Program-made: the position numbers and the translations under genes
Origin: Sphingopyxis sp. Root154
GTDB taxonomy: Bacteria > Pseudomonadota > Alphaproteobacteria > Sphingomonadales > Sphingomonadaceae
Assembly (NCBI RefSeq): GCF_001427105.1
Contig: NZ_LMGI01000004.1
Location: 248,001-312,000, forward strand
DNA: 64,000 bases
Direction of reading: 5' to 3'
Shown here: one piece after another, positions 6,867 to 16,744 of the stretch
Numbering within the stretch: the stretch's first letter is position 1
How the letters are laid out: every line of letters starts with the position of its first letter
The notes under the pieces: generated by a model
Database searches by the model: none
The model's input: only the letters and a program-made list of their open reading frames with translations
Told to the model about the DNA's origin: nothing

Positions 6867-8402
6867 TTACGCGTCTTCGGCGAGCTTCGCGGCCTTGGCG
6901 ACCGCTTCGTCGATGCCGCCGACCATGTAGAAGGCCGCTTCGGGCAGATGGTCATATTCGCCATCGACCACCGCCTTGAACGACTTCACCGTGTCTTCGA
7001 TCGCCACGAATTTGCCGGGGATGTTGGTGAAGACTTCGGCGACGTGGAACGGCTGCGACAGGAAGCGCTGGATCTTGCGCGCGCGGGCGACGACCAGCTT
7101 ATCTTCTTCCGAAAGCTCGTCCATGCCGAGAATCGCGATGATGTCCTGAAGCGACTTGTACTTCTGCAGCGTTTCCTGAACGCGGCGGGCGGTTTCATAA
7201 TGCTCCTGCCCGACGATCGCGGCGGTCAGCACGCGGCTGGTCGAATCGAGCGGATCGACCGCCGGATAGATGCCGAGTTCCGAAATCGCGCGGTTCAGCG
7301 TCGTCGTCGCGTCCAGGTGGGCGAACGAGGTTGCCGGGGCAGGGTCGGTAAGGTCATCCGCGGGAACGTAGATGGCCTGCACCGAGGTGATCGAGCCCTT
7401 GTTGGTCGAGGTAATGCGTTCCTGCAGCGCGCCCATGTCGGTCGACAGCGTCGGCTGGTAACCCACGGCCGACGGAATACGGCCGAGCAGCGCCGACACT
7501 TCCGAACCCGCCTGCGTAAAGCGGAAGATGTTGTCGACGAAGAAGAGCACGTCCTGGCCTTCCTGATCGCGGAAATATTCGGCGATCGTCAGGCCCGAGA
7601 GCGCGACGCGAGCGCGGGCGCCCGGGGGTTCGTTCATCTGGCCGAACACCAGCGCAACCTTCGAACCTTCGGGGGTCGGGTTGCCGTCCTTGTCCTTGGC
7701 GATAACGCCCGCGTCGAGGAATTCGTGATAGAGATCGTTGCCTTCGCGGGTGCGTTCACCGACGCCCGCGAACACCGACGTACCACCATGGCCCTTGGCG
7801 ATGTTGTTGATCAGTTCCTGGATGAGCACAGTCTTGCCGACGCCCGCGCCGCCGAACAGGCCGATCTTGCCGCCCTTTGCGTAAGGCGCGATCAGGTCGA
7901 TGACCTTGATGCCGGTGACGAGGATGCTCGATTCGGTCGACTGGTCGACGAATTCGGGAGCCTTGGCGTGGATCGGCGCGCGGCTGGCGGCGTTCACCGG
8001 GCCCTGTTCGTCGATCGGCTCGCCGATGACGTTGAGGATGCGGCCGAGCGTCTGCGGGCCGACGGGGACCGAGATCTGCGCGCCGGTGTCGGTGACGGGC
8101 TGGCCGCGGGTCAGGCCATCGGTCGCGTCCATCGCGATCGTGCGGACGGTGTTCTCACCGAGGTGTTGCGCGACTTCGAGGACAAGGCGGTTGCCGTTGT
8201 TGTCGGTTTCGAGCGCGTTCAGAATCGCGGGCAGGGTGCCGGTGAACTGGACGTCGACGACGGCGCCGATGACCTGTGCGATGCGGCCCGTGGCGGTTCC
8301 GGTGCTCGCGGCCTTGGGGGCGGCGGCCTTCTTCGGCGCAGCAGCCTTGGGCGCGGCGGCCTTCTTGGCGGGTGCCTTCTTTTCAGCGGGTGCGGTAGCC
8401 AT
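6867..8402 (-). CDS. atpD: ATP synthase F1 subunit beta
   Basis: The catalytic beta subunit, 511 residues. Walker A GGAGVGKT lies at residues 184-191; the DELSEEDKLVVARARKIQRFLSQPF block is typical of the C-domain. The core begins around residue 38 (TGRIAQVIGAVVDVQF). Before it is an unusual N-terminal extension of about 36 residues made almost only of Ala, Lys and Pro in short repeats (KKAAAPKAAAPKK type). The usual bacterial protein starts close to the core, which explains the length of 511 instead of about 470-480. Confidence 0.97.
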   Translation of the reverse strand: MATAPAEKKAPAKKAAAPKAAAPKKAAAPKAASTGTATGRIAQVIGAVVDVQFTGTLPAILNALETDNNGNRLVLEVAQHLGENTVRTIAMDATDGLTRGQPVTDTGAQISVPVGPQTLGRILNVIGEPIDEQGPVNAASRAPIHAKAPEFVDQSTESSILVTGIKVIDLIAPYAKGGKIGLFGGAGVGKTVLIQELINNIAKGHGGTSVFAGVGERTREGNDLYHEFLDAGVIAKDKDGNPTPEGSKVALVFGQMNEPPGARARVALSGLTIAEYFRDQEGQDVLFFVDNIFRFTQAGSEVSALLGRIPSAVGYQPTLSTDMGALQERITSTNKGSITSVQAIYVPADDLTDPAPATSFAHLDATTTLNRAISELGIYPAVDPLDSTSRVLTAAIVGQEHYETARRVQETLQKYKSLQDIIAILGMDELSEEDKLVVARARKIQRFLSQPFHVAEVFTNIPGKFVAIEDTVKSFKAVVDGEYDHLPEAAFYMVGGIDEAVAKAAKLAEDA

Positions 8403-8425
8403 GGTCTTCTTCCTTGGGTTGATCG

Positions 8426-8477
8426 ATTAGAGCGCTTCGGCGCCCAGTTCTTCGCGGAGCTACAGCGCTTCCGCGCC
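8426..8477 (-). repeat. Imperfect duplication of the 3' end of atpG
   Basis: Two copies of a GGCGC(G/C)GAAGCGCT segment that codes GAEAL and then stops, at 8460-8477 (TAG) and 8426-8443 (TAA). They are in the same frame and separated by 16 bases that would read LREEL. This fits a small local duplication followed by, or creating, the earlier stop. Confidence 0.6.
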
Positions 8478-9335
8478 AGCAATAATTTCGATGAGTTCGG
8501 TCGTGATCGCCGCCTGACGCGTGCGGTTGTAGATGATGGTCAGCTTGTTGATCAGGTCGCCCGCGTTGCGCGTCGCATTGTCCATCGCGGTCATCGACGC
8601 ACCCTGTTCGGACGCGGCGTTTTCAAGGATACCCTTGAAGATCTGGATCGTGATGTTGCGCGGCAGCAGGTCGGCGAGGATCGCTTCCTCGTCGGGCTCA
8701 TATTCGACCGCGGCGCCGCTCGACGCCGGAACGTCGGCCGGAGCGGGAACGGGGATCAGCTGCTGGCCGGTCGCTTCCTGGAGGAGCGCGGAACGGAACT
8801 TCGAATAGAAGAGATGCGCGACGTCGAACACGCCGGCTTCGTACATCTCCATGACCTTCGCCGAGACTTCGTGCGCCTGGTCGAAGCCGATGTCGCGGAT
8901 GCCGGTCGTCTCATACAGCTCGGTGATCTGGCCTGCGAACAGGCGTCCGATGACCGGACGGCCCTTGCGGCCGATCAGGTAGAAGAGAACCTTCTTGCCC
9001 TGCGCCTGCAGTTCGAGCGCCTTGTCGCGCGCCGCCTTGACGATGTTCGAGTTGAACGCGCCGGCGAGGCCGCGGTCGCTGTTGAGCACGACGAGCAGGT
9101 GCGTGTCGCTCTTGCCCGTACCCGCGAGCAGCTTCGGCGCGCTGTCCGACCCGCCGACCTTCGACGCCAGGCTGGCGACGACGCCTTCGAGGCGCGTCGC
9201 ATAGGGACGCGCGGCTTCGGCAGCCGCCTGCGCCTTGCGCAGCTTTGCCGCCGCGACCATTTTCTTGGCCTTGGTGATCTTCTGGGTCGATTTGACCGAG
9301 TTGATCCGCCCTTTGAGTTCTTTCAGGTTTGCCAT
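8460..9335 (-). CDS. atpG: ATP synthase F1 subunit gamma
   Basis: A 291-residue gamma (rotor shaft) subunit: LKGRINSVKSTQKITKAKKMVAAAKLRKAQ at the N-terminal helix, LNSDRGLAGAFNSN in the middle, and the C-terminal helix SMTAMDNATRNAGDLINKLTIIYNRTRQAAITTELIEIIAGAEAL. It ends at TAG 8460. The 18 bases coding GAEAL plus stop are repeated in near-identical form 34 bases downstream (8426-8443), still in frame after the stop. Confidence 0.96.
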   Translation of the reverse strand: MANLKELKGRINSVKSTQKITKAKKMVAAAKLRKAQAAAEAARPYATRLEGVVASLASKVGGSDSAPKLLAGTGKSDTHLLVVLNSDRGLAGAFNSNIVKAARDKALELQAQGKKVLFYLIGRKGRPVIGRLFAGQITELYETTGIRDIGFDQAHEVSAKVMEMYEAGVFDVAHLFYSKFRSALLQEATGQQLIPVPAPADVPASSGAAVEYEPDEEAILADLLPRNITIQIFKGILENAASEQGASMTAMDNATRNAGDLINKLTIIYNRTRQAAITTELIEIIAGAEAL

Positions 9336-9352
9336 GAAGGCCCCTATATTTC

Positions 9353-9377
9353 GTCATCCCGGCCGAGGCCGGGACGA
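9353..9377. repeat. REP-like palindrome in the atpA-atpG gap
   Basis: The short inverted repeat CGTCATCCCGGCC / GGCCGGGACGACG spans the gap between atpA and atpG. It belongs to the same sequence class (GTCATCCC...) as the longer elements near 22410 and 28289. Confidence 0.55.
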
Positions 9378-9386
9378 CGTAAACCT

Positions 9387-10916
<1,530 letters not shown>

Positions 10917-10919
10917 GGT

Positions 10920-11486
10920 TTAGCCTTTCATCGCCTGTGCGAAGCTATTGAGACGGGTACGGATGCTGCCGTCGATCAGCTGGCTGCCCAGCTGGACGAC
11001 GAGACCGCCAAGGATGGCGGGGTCGACGGTCGCGGCGACGGTGACGTCGCGCCCGACACGGGATTTGAGGTTCGCGGTCAGCTCTTTCAGCTGCGCGGCC
11101 GAAAGCGGGTGCGCGCTGGTGACCTTGGCGGTCACTTCGCCGCGGTGATCGGCAACGATCGCGTCGAACGCGTCGATCATCCTGGGCAGATCGGCGAGGC
11201 GGCGATTCTCGGCGAGCACGCCGAGGAACTTCGCGGTCAGCGAATCAAGCTTCATCGCCTTGCCGACCGCGGCGATGGCGTTCGCGGCATCGGTGCGGCC
11301 AACGACCGGGCTGGCGATCAGCGCCGTCAGGTCGGCCGATTCGGCGAGGCCGGCGCGAAGCGTCGCGAGACTCTTGGCGACCGCGTCGATCGCGTTCGAT
11401 TCGCGCGCCAGATCGAACAAAGCGACCGCATAACGGCCCGCGAGGCCCGCCGTGATGTTGCCCTGAATGCCGCCGGAATTCTCCAC
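10920..11486 (-). CDS. atpH: ATP synthase F1 subunit delta
   Basis: A 188-residue delta subunit that links F1 to the peripheral stalk. It shows AGRYAVALFDLARES at the start and the C-terminal signature VTAKVTSAHPLSAAQLKELTANLKSRVGRDVTVAATVDPAILGGLVVQLGSQLIDGSIRTRLNS. I chose the GTG at 11486 because AGGA lies 9 bases before it and the upstream codons (to 11606) look non-coding. First gene of the operon. F0 genes (atpB, E, F) are absent here, as is normal in alphaproteobacteria. Confidence 0.94.
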   Translation of the reverse strand: MENSGGIQGNITAGLAGRYAVALFDLARESNAIDAVAKSLATLRAGLAESADLTALIASPVVGRTDAANAIAAVGKAMKLDSLTAKFLGVLAENRRLADLPRMIDAFDAIVADHRGEVTAKVTSAHPLSAAQLKELTANLKSRVGRDVTVAATVDPAILGGLVVQLGSQLIDGSIRTRLNSFAQAMKG

Positions 11487-11688
11487 GCGTGAAAGTCCTT
11501 TGTTGCTATCCCGTGGGGGATGGGTCGCGCGCTTTTGCGGGATATTCGACGAATGTCCCCCACGCGAAGTCGCGGCGCGCCTAGCAACGATTTTGCTGCA
11601 ATGCAAGGCGGGCGGGCGATTGCTTTTGCCCCTTCGTGCGATAGGGACGGGCTAACCAAAAAATATGACGTCGAAGGGAAGGTGCACG

Positions 11689-12366
11689 ATGGGCGAGATG
11701 ATCCGGATGACGATGGACGATGGCGCCGAAATCGCGGTCTATCACGCCCGGCCCGACGGCGCCCGGCGCGGCGGGCTGGTGCTGATCCAGGAAATCTTCG
11801 GGGTCACCGACCATATCCGCGAGATGTGCGACGAGTTTGCCGCCGAGGGCTATGAGGTGCTGTCGCCCGCGCTGTTCGACCGCGAGCATCCGGGGTTCGA
11901 GAGCGATTATTCGGGGCCGCAGTTCCAGCGTGCGGTGCAGCTGGCGCGCGAGCTGCATCCCTTCGAGCAGAGCCTGAAGGATGCGCAGACGTGCATCGAT
12001 GCGCTGAAAGGTAAGGGGCCGGTGTTCATCACCGGCTATTGCTATGGCGGGTCGGTCGCATGGCGGATGGCGCAGATCAGCTCGGACCTCGCGGCGTCTT
12101 CGGCCTATTATGGCAGCCTTGTGCCGACGATGTTCAAGGACGAGGCACCCGCCTGCGCGGCGATCGCCCATTTCGGCCGCTTCGATGATGGCATCCCGAT
12201 GGAGGGCGTCGAGGCGCTGGTCGCGAAGGATCACCCGACCGCGCAGATCTTCGTCTATGAGGCGGGGCACGGCTTCAACAGCGACCGGCGCAAGGATTAT
12301 CACGAAGCGAGCGCCGATCTGGCGCGCGAGCGCACGCTGATGCTGTTCAAGGCGTGCGGGGGATGA
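11689..12366 (+). CDS. Dienelactone hydrolase family protein
   Basis: A 225-residue alpha/beta hydrolase. It has GGLVLIQEIFGVTDHIREMCDEFAAEGYEVLSPALFDRE, the nucleophile elbow GYCYGG (Cys nucleophile as in dienelactone hydrolase), and the late His in EAGHGFN. Such enzymes open lactones in aromatic breakdown, but many paralogues act on other esters. The ATG at 11689 follows GGAAGG; upstream codons in frame are unlikely. Its stop overlaps the next start (ATGA). Confidence 0.9.
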   Translation: MGEMIRMTMDDGAEIAVYHARPDGARRGGLVLIQEIFGVTDHIREMCDEFAAEGYEVLSPALFDREHPGFESDYSGPQFQRAVQLARELHPFEQSLKDAQTCIDALKGKGPVFITGYCYGGSVAWRMAQISSDLAASSAYYGSLVPTMFKDEAPACAAIAHFGRFDDGIPMEGVEALVAKDHPTAQIFVYEAGHGFNSDRRKDYHEASADLARERTLMLFKACGG

Positions 12367-12893
12367 GACTTGTCTTCATCCATGGTCCCGCGGCGTCGGG
12401 CAAGCTGACCATCGCGCGCGAACTTGCGGCGCTCACCGGCTTGCCGCTGTTCCATAATCATCTGGTCGTCGATGCGCTGCTGGCGGTCTTCCCCTTCGGC
12501 AGCGACGCTTTCGTCAAACTGCGCGAGACGATGTGGATGGATGTATTTCGCGCGGCCGCGGCCTGCGGGCGATCGCTGATCTTCACCTTTCATCCCGAGG
12601 CGAGCGTCGCCCCCGATTTTCCAGAGCGCGTCGTAGCGCTGGTCGAACAAGCCGGAGGACAGGTCGATTTCGTCGCGCTGACATGCGCGCGCGCGATTGT
12701 CGAAGCCCGTCTCGATGCGCCGTCGCGGCAGGCGAGCGGCAAATTGTCATCGGTTGCATTGTATCGCGAACTCGCGGCGAAGGGCGCCTTTGCCTATCCC
12801 GCGCTTCCCGCCGCGCGGGTCGCGGTCGATTCGGGCGCCATGCGCCCCGCCGAAGCGGCAGAGCGGATTCGCGCCGCGCTCGGCCTCGGATAG
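12363..12893 (+). CDS. P-loop kinase-like protein (shikimate/gluconate kinase type)
   Basis: A 176-residue protein with an N-terminal P-loop, FIHGPAASGKLTIAREL, then LFHNHLVVDALLAVFPFG and a lid-like region ERVVALVEQAGGQVDFVALTCARAIVEARLDAPSR. The layout fits a small-molecule kinase or AAA-like nucleoside/sugar kinase. The substrate is unknown. It is translationally coupled to the dienelactone hydrolase by a 4-base overlap. Confidence 0.75.
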   Translation: MRLVFIHGPAASGKLTIARELAALTGLPLFHNHLVVDALLAVFPFGSDAFVKLRETMWMDVFRAAAACGRSLIFTFHPEASVAPDFPERVVALVEQAGGQVDFVALTCARAIVEARLDAPSRQASGKLSSVALYRELAAKGAFAYPALPAARVAVDSGAMRPAEAAERIRAALGLG

Positions 12894-12903
12894 CGCACGA
12901 AGG

Positions 12904-13692
12904 GTGAAGCTCGCGCTGAACCTGCTACTGGCGCTTTCCGTCTTCGCGCTCGTCGCAGCGACGCTGCTCTTTACGCAGCAGCGCCGGCTGATCTTTCCGG
13001 CGCCGGCCGACTATGTGCAGACGCCGCCGCCAGGCTTTCGCCTCGTCCACACCCGCACCGATGACGGCTTGCGGCTTTCCGCTTTCTATCGCCCCGCGAT
13101 GCCGGGACGGAAGACGATCCTCTTTTTCCACGGCAATGGCGACAATATGCTGGGCGCGATCGAGGCGACGCGCGGACCGGCGGCGGCGGGGCACGGGCTG
13201 ATGCTCGTCGAATATCGCGGCTATGGCGGCAATCCGGGCTCGCCGGACGAGGCGGGGCTGTATCGCGATGGGGAGGCGGCGATGCGCTGGCTCGCCGAGG
13301 CGGGGGTCGAGCCGCGAAATATCGTCCTTGTCGGCAATTCGATCGGTTCGGGGCCTGCAACCGAAATCGCGTTACGGCATGATGTCGCGGCGCTGATGCT
13401 CGTCTCGGGGCTTGCCGACCTGCCTTCGGTGGTGAAAAGCCAGGTCCCGGTCGTTCCGCGCCGGCTGGTGCGTGACCGGTTCGACAATGCGGCCAAGCTG
13501 GCCCGCGTGAAGGCGCCCGTCTATCTGATGCACGGCGACGCCGATACGCTCGTGACGCCCGTCAATCTCGAGCGGCTCGCCGGCGCACGCCCCGACGCTA
13601 CCGTGGCTCGCGTCGCGGGCGCGGGGCACGAGCTGGCCTACACGGCCCCTGCGCAGGCGATTCTCACCGAATGGGTTGGCGGACTCCGCTGA
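12904..13692 (+). CDS. Alpha/beta hydrolase with N-terminal membrane anchor
   Basis: A 262-residue protein starting at GTG 12904, 10 bases after the kinase stop. Residues 2-22 form a hydrophobic anchor. It has the oxyanion motif FFHGNGDN, the nucleophile elbow GNSIGSG, an acid in HGDADTLV and the last His in GAGHELAY. It resembles the BEM46/ABHD13-like hydrolases. The substrate is unknown. It completes a three-gene run of likely detoxifying or metabolic enzymes. Confidence 0.83.
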   Translation: MKLALNLLLALSVFALVAATLLFTQQRRLIFPAPADYVQTPPPGFRLVHTRTDDGLRLSAFYRPAMPGRKTILFFHGNGDNMLGAIEATRGPAAAGHGLMLVEYRGYGGNPGSPDEAGLYRDGEAAMRWLAEAGVEPRNIVLVGNSIGSGPATEIALRHDVAALMLVSGLADLPSVVKSQVPVVPRRLVRDRFDNAAKLARVKAPVYLMHGDADTLVTPVNLERLAGARPDATVARVAGAGHELAYTAPAQAILTEWVGGLR

Positions 13693-13695
13693 CGG

Positions 13696-15252
13696 TCAGC
13701 CGCCGGGCGCCGGTTTGACCGCCGCCCCCGACGCGGGCTGGCAGCGATAGACGAGCCGTTCGTTCGGGGTGGCGGGAAGCGCGCTGCGGATCGCGTCCTG
13801 TTGCGCGGCTAGCCCCGCGAGCTCGTCCGGATTGGCGGTGCAGCTCTTCAGCGTGACCGTCGCGCGCGTCTCGCGTGCCTTCGTCATCGTTTCGGCATCG
13901 AGCAGATAGCGGTCGACGCGATAATCGCGCCCGGTCGAATCGATCGACGCGACGGTGACGGTCGCCTCGTCGTTCGGCACGAGGATGCGTTGCCAGCGGT
14001 CGTCGGGCCCTCTCGTATATTGCGTGCGCCCGTTGACGCAGCCGCCCTTGCCGATGGCGATCGGGACGTCGGTCGTCGCCGACACGGTGATGCGGCTGCG
14101 GTCGGGGCGGATCGTGCAGAGGAAATTGCCCTGCGCGAGCTTCGGGGTTGCGGTGGCAGCGGCGGTCGCCGCTTCCTCCGCGATCTCGGCGTGCGCGTCG
14201 GGGCGCGTTGCGAACAATATCGCGGCCCCGAGCATCAGCACCGCGCCCGCGCCGCCAGCAATCTTGGCGTTACGCAGATTCTTCTGGCTGTAGAAGAGCA
14301 GGCCGGCGCCCGCGGCGAGCGCGCCGATCACGAAGAACACGCCCGCGAGCGCGATGCGGTTTTCGCGCGCGGCGAGCGCGTCTTCCTCGGCGCGCGCCTG
14401 CTTCAATTCACGGTCGAGCCGGGCGGCGGCGTCCTTCGCGGCATTCGCCTCGGCGCTCGCGCGCGCTTCGGCGTCGATCGCGGCGCGGTCGCGGGCATCG
14501 GCTTCGGCGAGCGACAGGCACGGCGTGCCGACGCTGCTATATTGCTGGTTCGCATCGGCGAGGAAGCGCATGAGCTCGCGCCCGGAAATGGCAAAGGCGA
14601 AGGGCGAATCGCCGTCGTCGGCGCGCGTGATCGCGGTGTTGATCCCGGTGATGCGGCCGCACTGATCGACGAGCGGGCCGCCCGAATTGCCGCGCGAGAT
14701 CTTGGCGGTGTGGATCAGCATCGCGACCCCGTCGACCGCCTGCGTGTTCGACATATTGCCCTCGCTGCGCGTCGGGGTGCGCGGGGTGATATAATCGTTG
14801 GCGCTGCGCGCGGTCGCAAGGTCGACATTGCCCGGATAGCCCAAGGCCACAACATCGGCGCCCGAATCGAGCGGGCCGGTGTAGATCGCAGCGGCGGGCA
14901 GGCGGCCCTCGGTGATCTCGATCAGCGCAAGGTCGCGCGCGGTGTCGATCGCGATCAGCTTGCCCGCGAAACTCTTCTGCCCTTCGGACGGGACGACGCC
15001 CAAGGCGACATTGTCGGGATATTTGGCGGCCGATTCGACGACATGCGCATTGGTGACGATCCGCGTCGGCGAGATCGCGATGCCGCTGCCGTGCCCGAAA
15101 CCGACGACCTCGCCATCGACCATCGCGACGGTGACGACGCGCACGACGCTACGCGACGCGGCGCTGATATCGTCGGCGGCGTGCGCCGGAAGGGAGAGGG
15201 CCGGAAGCGAGAGGGTCAGAAGGGCGAGCAGCAGCGCGAGGAGGCGGGTCAT
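13696..15252 (-). CDS. Membrane-bound trypsin-like serine protease
   Basis: A 518-residue secreted protease. A signal peptide covers residues 1-25. The chymotrypsin-fold triad is visible as His70 (TNAHVV), Asp107 (ARDLALIEI) and Ser190 (GNSGGP). The protease is followed by a charged Ala/Glu/Arg-rich coiled coil (about 260-310), then two hydrophobic stretches (near 315-335 and 345-365) around KNLRNAKIAGG. A second extracytoplasmic domain of about 130 residues ends the protein. There is no PDZ domain, so it is not a standard DegP. The layout suggests that the protease and tail domain face the periplasm on each side of a membrane hairpin. Confidence 0.85.
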   Translation of the reverse strand: MTRLLALLLALLTLSLPALSLPAHAADDISAASRSVVRVVTVAMVDGEVVGFGHGSGIAISPTRIVTNAHVVESAAKYPDNVALGVVPSEGQKSFAGKLIAIDTARDLALIEITEGRLPAAAIYTGPLDSGADVVALGYPGNVDLATARSANDYITPRTPTRSEGNMSNTQAVDGVAMLIHTAKISRGNSGGPLVDQCGRITGINTAITRADDGDSPFAFAISGRELMRFLADANQQYSSVGTPCLSLAEADARDRAAIDAEARASAEANAAKDAAARLDRELKQARAEEDALAARENRIALAGVFFVIGALAAGAGLLFYSQKNLRNAKIAGGAGAVLMLGAAILFATRPDAHAEIAEEAATAAATATPKLAQGNFLCTIRPDRSRITVSATTDVPIAIGKGGCVNGRTQYTRGPDDRWQRILVPNDEATVTVASIDSTGRDYRVDRYLLDAETMTKARETRATVTLKSCTANPDELAGLAAQQDAIRSALPATPNERLVYRCQPASGAAVKPAPGG

Positions 15253-15293
15253 GGCGCGGAACCTAGTCGCTCGCGGCGGGAAGGCAAGCGCAG

Positions 15294-16115
15294 CTAGATA
15301 TAAGGGCTCCACATCATCATCCACGCGCCGGCGCTGCCGGCCAGGATGACGAGGCCGCTGAAGGTGAGGATGATCGCGACGCCTTTTTTCGCGGCCAGCG
15401 TACCGTGCGAACCGGCGCGCAGATAGAGCTCGGCGAGTCCGAGCGGGATGAGCGAGCTGGCGAAGGCGAGGAAGATATCGAACGGCCCGTTGAGCGCCTT
15501 GCCGATCCCCGCGCCGCCGGTCGCCATGCCCCATGCCATATAGGCAACGCGCATGAACCATACCGCCGAGGCGACCGCGAAGAGGCGCAGCGTCCAGCGG
15601 CGGTGCTCGACAAAGCGGCGCGCGCGGGCGGCTCGCCACGCGAGCGCGGCGAAGGCGAGGATGAGCAGCGCGTCGAGCGTGATGCCGATCGCGCCGGCGA
15701 GCACGAGCCAGGTTTCGCGCACCCAGGTGAGCCACAGCCCGCCGAGCGCGAGGGTGACCGCGCTGACGAGGTAGAGCCGTCCGTTCCAGCGATGCGCCGC
15801 GGGCCAGCGGCTGCGGATCGCGGGGACAAGCTGGACGAGTCCGCCGAAGGTGATCACCGCCGCCATCAGCACATGCACCGCGAAGAAAAGATTGCCCGCG
15901 CCGTCGCCCGCGACAAATCCCTTGATCAGCGGCTTGCCGTTCCACGCCGCGAAATTGCCCGAGAGTGAGGAGGGATAATAGAAGAACAGGATGAACGCGG
16001 TGAAGAGCAACTGCCCCGCAGCTATGGCGAGGTAACAGAAGGTCGCGCTGCGCCTGAGCCAGTCGGTGCGGCGCGTGGGCCGTGCGGGTGCGATTGCTGC
16101 ATTGATGCTTGCCAT
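15294..16115 (-). CDS. DUF2306 membrane protein
   Basis: A 273-residue polytopic protein with about seven or eight hydrophobic helices. DUF2306 features include LFFAVHVLMAAVITFGGLVQLVPAIR, HRWNGRLYLVSAVTLALGG and EHRRWTLRLFAVASAVWFMRV. The conserved His residues lie inside helices, as in heme- or quinone-linked membrane proteins, though function is unknown. The ATG at 16115 has GGAGGG upstream. The frame continues to 16697 but only as an antisense shadow. Confidence 0.85.
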   Translation of the reverse strand: MASINAAIAPARPTRRTDWLRRSATFCYLAIAAGQLLFTAFILFFYYPSSLSGNFAAWNGKPLIKGFVAGDGAGNLFFAVHVLMAAVITFGGLVQLVPAIRSRWPAAHRWNGRLYLVSAVTLALGGLWLTWVRETWLVLAGAIGITLDALLILAFAALAWRAARARRFVEHRRWTLRLFAVASAVWFMRVAYMAWGMATGGAGIGKALNGPFDIFLAFASSLIPLGLAELYLRAGSHGTLAAKKGVAIILTFSGLVILAGSAGAWMMMWSPYI

Positions 16116-16277
16116 GGCCGACCCTCCATTTCCGGGGAGAGTGCGTCTTTCGCCATAGTGAGTCAATGATATAATACAGTAACACACTGGTGCTGAAATG
16201 TTTGAACGCAAGCATCGGGACGCGGCGCGAATCGGACCGTGGCATTGAATGTCCAACGCACGAGAAAGGATATTCCG
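16116..16277. other. Divergent intergenic region with an AT-rich island
   Basis: This 162-base gap lies between the DUF2306 gene and the DUF1203 gene, read in opposite directions. Around 16160-16190 it contains an AT-rich stretch (tgatataatacagtaac) that stands out in the GC-rich surroundings and probably holds both promoters. No operator could be assigned. Confidence 0.45.
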
Positions 16278-16742
16278 ATGACCTATTCGATCCAGGGCCT
16301 CAGCCCCGAACCCTTTGCCCCGCTCTTCGCGCTCGACGACGCCGGACTCGCCGCGCTCAACGCGCGCCGCGTTACCGCGACCGCCGATCGCGGCTTTCCG
16401 TGCCGCGTCAGCCTGGAGGATGCGAAGGCGGGTGAGGCGCTGATCCTGCTCCACCACATGAGCCACGATGTCGAAACGCCGTATCGCAGCGCTTATGCGA
16501 TTTATGTGCGTCCCGGCGTCGAAGCGGCGACCTATCGCGACGAACTGCCCCCGGTGTTCGAGGGGCGCGCGCTCGCGCTGCGCGCCTTCGCTGCGGACGG
16601 CATGCTGCAAACCGCGCGGCTTGCGGGTCCGGGCGAGGCCGATGGTGCGATCCGCGACCTGTTCGAGGACGAGGGCATATCCTATATCGATGCCCACAAC
16701 GCCGCCTATGGCTGTTTTGCCGCGCGAATCGAAAGGAATTGA
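16278..16742 (+). CDS. DUF1203 family protein
   Basis: A 154-residue protein starting at ATG 16278 after GAAAGGA. It carries the DUF1203 pattern: GFPCRVSLEDAKAGEALILLHHMSHDVETPYRSAYAIYVR, then LPPVFEGRALALRAF and YIDAHNAAYGCFAARI. Function is unknown. It ends 2 bases before ada, so both are probably in one transcript together with the isocitrate-lyase-like gene. Confidence 0.85.
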   Translation: MTYSIQGLSPEPFAPLFALDDAGLAALNARRVTATADRGFPCRVSLEDAKAGEALILLHHMSHDVETPYRSAYAIYVRPGVEAATYRDELPPVFEGRALALRAFAADGMLQTARLAGPGEADGAIRDLFEDEGISYIDAHNAAYGCFAARIERN

Positions 16743-16744
16743 CC

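Noticed and set aside
8426..8459. Gamma subunit extended through to TAA 8426
   Set aside because: It needs read-through of TAG 8460, and GAEAL is already the usual end of the protein.
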